This document shows, one piece after another, positions 4,529-6,658 of a stretch of DNA of 6,658 bases. The first letter of the stretch is position 1; the number at the start of each line of letters is the position of its first letter. The stretch is from positions 1-6,658 of the forward strand of contig CADCPU010000302.1 in the NCBI GenBank assembly GCA_902803365.1, in the 5' to 3' direction. The translations under genes and the position numbers were made by a program. Under the pieces are notes generated by a model, which saw only the letters and a list, made by a program, of their open reading frames with translations, had not been told where the DNA came from and made no database searches. Origin of the DNA: Oscillospiraceae bacterium (GTDB lineage Bacteria; Bacillota_A; Clostridia; Saccharofermentanales; Saccharofermentanaceae).

Positions 4529-5590
4529 TTAGTTTATGGAGTTCCAGAGTTCCTGAAGTTCTTGTGATTCGATCTTGTCGATGGTGCCCATTATCGTTTC
4601 ACGGGCTGTCGTTCCCATTGAATCGTATCCCGCATAGGTTGTCTCGAGATTGGAGAATCTGAAGTTTGCGCAATCGTAATTCGGATCGGCATCGAAAGAT
4701 TCGCTTGTTTCTTTTGCCTTAAGGAGATATTCGCGTGCTTCCTTTTTCTTGTTCTTGACGAGCATTCCGTATGAAAGTCCTGTAAGGAAGATGCAGTCCA
4801 TCTTGTCAGAGAAAGTATGAGTATTGCCTGTCTTGAATACATTGTTCTCACGAAGTGTTTCTTCGAGCAGTGCGATCGCATCATCTATGCGACCTGTCTT
4901 CATGTAGATAAAGGCTTTGGAGATCATGAGGTTGTAGCGCTCGCCGATCTGTCTCATCAGTGCATAGGACAGGTGGGTGTCGGCTTCTTCGAATCTTTCA
5001 TTGGCTATCAGCAGCTGACCTATCTGTACATCGAACATTCCGCCTGCGTTGTGTGCCTTGTAGATCTCGAGACCCTTATCGAATTCCCCGAGTGAGAAGC
5101 AGACAGTAGCAAGTCTTCCGTACAGGACTGCCTCATTTAAGTAAGGGTCTGTGTTCTGTGAGATGAGGCGGATCGCCTGCTCGTAAAGTTCCTTGGCACG
5201 GAGATTAAATTTCCTGTCATTGTTGGTAGTTCCGAAGCTGTTGTAGTAATCAGCACAGGCAACTACTATCTCAAAACTGTGCGGGTACTTCTTGAGTGCC
5301 TTCTCGGCTTCCGCTGCACCCTCGGACTCTCTTGTCCTTGTTATGTCCTTGATCCTTGTCGCGAGGCTCTCGATCCTGTTGTCTCGTACGTCGAATCCGA
5401 TGAGTACGTCAAGTGATGTATCGAAGAAGTCCGCGATCTCCATGATCATTCCGAGTTCCGGAGTCGACAGCCCCGCTTCCCACTTGTGGACCGCACCGAC
5501 CGTTACGTCGAATACTTCCGCGAGCTGCTCCTGCGTGAGCCCCTTCGATTTTCTGAATGTTCTGATGTTGGTAGCCAGTCTGTTATTCAT
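4529..5590 (-). CDS. XRE-family HTH regulator with C-terminal TPR domain
   Basis: This 353-residue protein begins with a HTH_3 DNA-binding domain (about 8-63): I-R-T-F-R-K-S-K-G-L-T-Q-E-Q-L-A, recognition helix V-T-V-G-A-V-H-K-W-E-A-G, and the S-L-D-V-L-I end. Residues about 88-320 are a series of helix pairs with TPR spacing (for example 152-181, 186-216, 219-249, 262-300), each with the small-residue pattern A-x-x-Y/L...G...A of such repeats. Proteins with this layout (RRNPP-like or related) often bind short peptides or partner proteins; a ligand is not visible here. The ATG at 5590 follows AAGGAG by nine bases and places the HTH near the N-terminus; upstream in-frame starts at 5659 and 5599 have no suitable site. 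The exporter gene follows after 13 bp, so the regulator probably controls that exporter. It is on the same strand as the lipoprotein gene ending at 5695. Confidence 0.92.
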   Translation of the reverse strand: MNNRLATNIRTFRKSKGLTQEQLAEVFDVTVGAVHKWEAGLSTPELGMIMEIADFFDTSLDVLIGFDVRDNRIESLATRIKDITRTRESEGAAEAEKALKKYPHSFEIVVACADYYNSFGTTNNDRKFNLRAKELYEQAIRLISQNTDPYLNEAVLYGRLATVCFSLGEFDKGLEIYKAHNAGGMFDVQIGQLLIANERFEEADTHLSYALMRQIGERYNLMISKAFIYMKTGRIDDAIALLEETLRENNVFKTGNTHTFSDKMDCIFLTGLSYGMLVKNKKKEAREYLLKAKETSESFDADPNYDCANFRFSNLETTYAGYDSMGTTARETIMGTIDKIESQELQELWNSIN

Positions 5591-5670
5591 TGCTCTCATC
5601 TCCTTCATGGTTTTATTGTAGATGATGAGGGCTCGAAAATGAATACACTGCCAATACAATTAGAATAGAA

Positions 5671-5701
5671 ATTTATATACCAACAGTATGGTTTTTACCA
5701 T
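5671..5701 (-). promoter_or_regulatory. Candidate promoter and operator of the XRE-exporter operon
   Basis: On the minus strand TATAAA (5677-5672) lies in an AT-rich run and could be a -10, with a start near 5665. The expected -35 is poor (GGTAAA). Over that area sits ACCA-N6-TGGT-TTTT-ACCAT (5679-5701), i.e. a 5-bp inverted repeat ATGGT/ACCAT plus a second ACCA. It overlaps the last codon and stop of the lipoprotein gene. This is what an autoregulated or activator-dependent XRE promoter could look like, but read-through from the lipoprotein gene is equally possible; no terminator is seen in the 104-bp gap. Confidence 0.33.
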
Positions 5702-6372
5702 TTCGAAGGCTCAAGATTGATGTCCGTGATCCTTTCTTCGCTACTGTGACCGTCCTTTACGGTGGTCTCGCTGTAGAAGATGATGCCGTATTCTATGTCG
5801 GAATAGTCCTTCTCGCTCTGCTCAAAGTAATTCCTGGTGTCATATTCCTTAAGCAAGTCGACGATATCGTCGAAGATGTCTTCGCACTGATCTTCGTCTT
5901 CACAGTTTCTTACGGACATGATGTAATTGCTAGGCTTGTAGCCGCCGCTCGTGTAGATTTGGATCTCGACATCGTATTCGTTTTCGATATCATCGAGCTC
6001 GTCCTCATAGAGCTTGCCGAAGGTGGCCAGGTACTGCTCATGGAATGTGCTGCTCTCCTGCCTGTGGACCATCGGCTCGTCGGTGAACGGGTTAAAGAAG
6101 ACAGTTCCGTCGAATCCGCCGACGGTCCTTACCTCGCTTTTTACTTCAAACTCGAAGCGGTATTCCTTATCTTTTGCCTTGAGGATGTTTACCGGGTAGT
6201 CGTTTTCTTCGGTTTCTATAAACTTGCCGATCTTGATCGGACCCTTGGCATAGTTTTTCGCCAGACGCTCGAGTTCTTTCTTGCCGAGCGCCTCCTTGCT
6301 TCCGCATCCCATAAGGAGTGTGGAGAGCATGAGAACCGTTGCAATGCCTATAGTCTTAAGATTTGTCTTCAT
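5695..6372 (-). CDS. Predicted lipoprotein with acidic C-terminal domain (225 aa)
   Basis: A lipoprotein signal is clear: M-K-T-N-L-K, a hydrophobic run and lipobox L-L-M-G-C with Cys23, so the mature protein should sit on the outer membrane face. The mature part starts with a Lys-rich helix (E-A-L-G-K-K-E-L-E-R), then a mixed beta region, and from about 119 is strongly acidic, with E/D-rich runs and a C-x5-C pair separated only by acidic residues and Gln (C-E-D-E-D-Q-C). The pair could form a disulphide or bind a cation. I do not recognise the family; it resembles the many short, lineage-specific Clostridia lipoproteins. ATG 6372 is chosen because the signal peptide then starts at the basic residues; the ribosome site is weak (GGACGGA, about nine bases away, or AAGGA at 13). 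ATG 6405 would add 11 residues without any ribosome site. The XRE-exporter operon follows on the same strand after 104 bp; the neighbour at 6549 is divergent. No convincing -35/-10 pair was found upstream. Confidence 0.82.
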   Translation of the reverse strand: MKTNLKTIGIATVLMLSTLLMGCGSKEALGKKELERLAKNYAKGPIKIGKFIETEENDYPVNILKAKDKEYRFEFEVKSEVRTVGGFDGTVFFNPFTDEPMVHRQESSTFHEQYLATFGKLYEDELDDIENEYDVEIQIYTSGGYKPSNYIMSVRNCEDEDQCEDIFDDIVDLLKEYDTRNYFEQSEKDYSDIEYGIIFYSETTVKDGHSSEERITDINLEPSKW

Positions 6373-6446
6373 ATTAAGTAGTCCGTCCTTTCGGCTTATC
6401 TGCATATATAGACGTAATTTATATAATAAGGTAGCACAAAATCCAT

Positions 6447-6485
6447 TTAAGAAACAGTTAAGGAATAAGCAAGGAACAGGTTAAG
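6447..6485 (+). promoter_or_regulatory. 11-bp-phased TTAAG direct repeats, likely response-regulator box
   Basis: TTAAG occurs at 6447-6451 and 6458-6462 (11 bp apart) and again at 6481-6485, with a degenerate GCAAG at 6469-6473 filling the gap. The repeats are therefore spaced 11, 11 and 12 bp, about one helical turn each. OmpR/PhoB-family response regulators bind such direct repeats just upstream of -35 regions. ABC transporters of this ATPase type in Firmicutes are often controlled by a neighbouring two-component system, which may lie downstream of the window. Confidence 0.5.
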
Positions 6486-6511
6486 ACCTCAGGCGCCGAT
6501 AGGATTATAGT
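6481..6511 (+). promoter_or_regulatory. Weak promoter before the ABC ATPase gene
   Basis: TATAGT (6506-6511, five of six) or TTATAG one base earlier could be the -10. The only -35-like sequence is TTAAGA (6481-6486) at 18-19 bp, which is the last repeat of the TTAAG array. A poor -35 covered by direct repeats fits a promoter that needs an activator. Confidence 0.38.
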
Positions 6512-6548
6512 ACTGTCATAAGGCATAGATACATGGAGGTAAATTGTT

Positions 6549-6658
6549 ATGTCAGACAGAACTGTAATGCTCAAGGCAAAGGATCTTTGCAAGACTTTCT
6601 CGAACGAGTCGGTTCAGCAACACGTATTAAAGAACCTGAACCTCTCGATCTACAACGG
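6549..6658 (+). CDS. ABC transporter ATP-binding protein, N-terminus (3'-partial)
   Basis: The first 36 full codons and part of the next are present. GGAGGT (6535-6540) lies eight bases before the ATG. The start M-S-D-R-T-V-M-L-K-A-K-D-L-C-K-T-F followed by H-V-L-K-N-L-N-L-S-I-Y-N-G is the usual first beta-strand region of the LolD/MacB/BceA group of ATPases, in which a short insertion precedes V-L-K-x-L-x-L-x-I. The Walker A motif would come about eight residues beyond the window edge. Family members pair with a FtsX-type permease and act in antimicrobial peptide resistance or export; which subgroup applies cannot be told from this fragment. It is divergent from the lipoprotein gene and has a candidate regulator box upstream. 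Confidence 0.85.
   Translation, partial: MSDRTVMLKAKDLCKTFSNESVQQHVLKNLNLSIYN

Noticed and set aside
243..5694. Mobile element, CRISPR array or phage remnant
   Set aside because: No transposase, integrase, terminal inverted repeats, target duplications or regular spaced repeats were seen.
5678..5701. Terminator after the lipoprotein gene at 5695
   Set aside because: The ACCA/TGGT repeats form only 4-5 bp AT-containing stems without a U-run on the minus strand; an operator is more likely.
5746..6381. 211-codon open frame on the + strand
   Set aside because: It is an antisense shadow of the lipoprotein gene: no ribosome site, and its many hydrophobic residues mirror the acidic codons of the opposite strand.

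Overview
The window looks like chromosomal DNA of an anaerobic, low-to-mid GC Firmicute, probably a Clostridia member (Lachnospiraceae/Oscillospiraceae-like). The basis is strong GGAGG-type ribosome binding sites, sigma-A-type promoters, two short lipoproteins with Gram-positive-style signal peptides, an XRE-TPR regulator paired with an ABC exporter, and the overall codon choice. This is an inference; no marker gene fixes the genus.

Layout. (1) 1-249: the 3' end of coaBC (coenzyme A biosynthesis) on the + strand, converging on and overlapping by 7 bp a TetR-family regulator on the - strand (243-851). The regulator has a good promoter (ATGACA-17-TATAGT) and nested inverted repeats in its leader. 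(2) 852-1489: about 640 bp without a protein gene. It holds the tetR control region, a 26-bp dyad, a strong-looking promoter with an AT-rich upstream element, and about 190 nt that fold into an ordered set of hairpins (candidate structured RNA or long leader). A second promoter-like site follows. (3) 1490-1905: two tiny membrane-protein genes in tandem, sharing an N-terminal V-I-T-G motif with Tyr six residues later. The second resembles a Flp (type IVb) pilin that lacks the usual Glu5. A clear terminator follows. (4) 2031-2741: a single lipoprotein gene with its own extended -10 promoter, ending at a bidirectional terminator. (5) 6372 down to 2803, - strand: a second lipoprotein, an XRE-HTH/TPR regulator and a half-size ABC exporter. 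The last two are only 13 bp apart and surely co-transcribed. (6) 6549-6658: the 5' end of an ABC ATPase gene (LolD/MacB/BceA type) running off the window, preceded by 11-bp-phased TTAAG repeats that look like a response-regulator binding site.

How it fits together. The right half appears to be an envelope/export neighbourhood: a regulator with a peptide- or protein-sensing type TPR domain coupled to an exporter, a lipoprotein beside it, and a divergent ABC transporter that probably answers to a two-component system outside the window. The left half holds the most unexplained part: a structured intergenic region leading into a two-gene mini-operon of membrane peptides. No mobile element, CRISPR array, tRNA or rRNA was seen.
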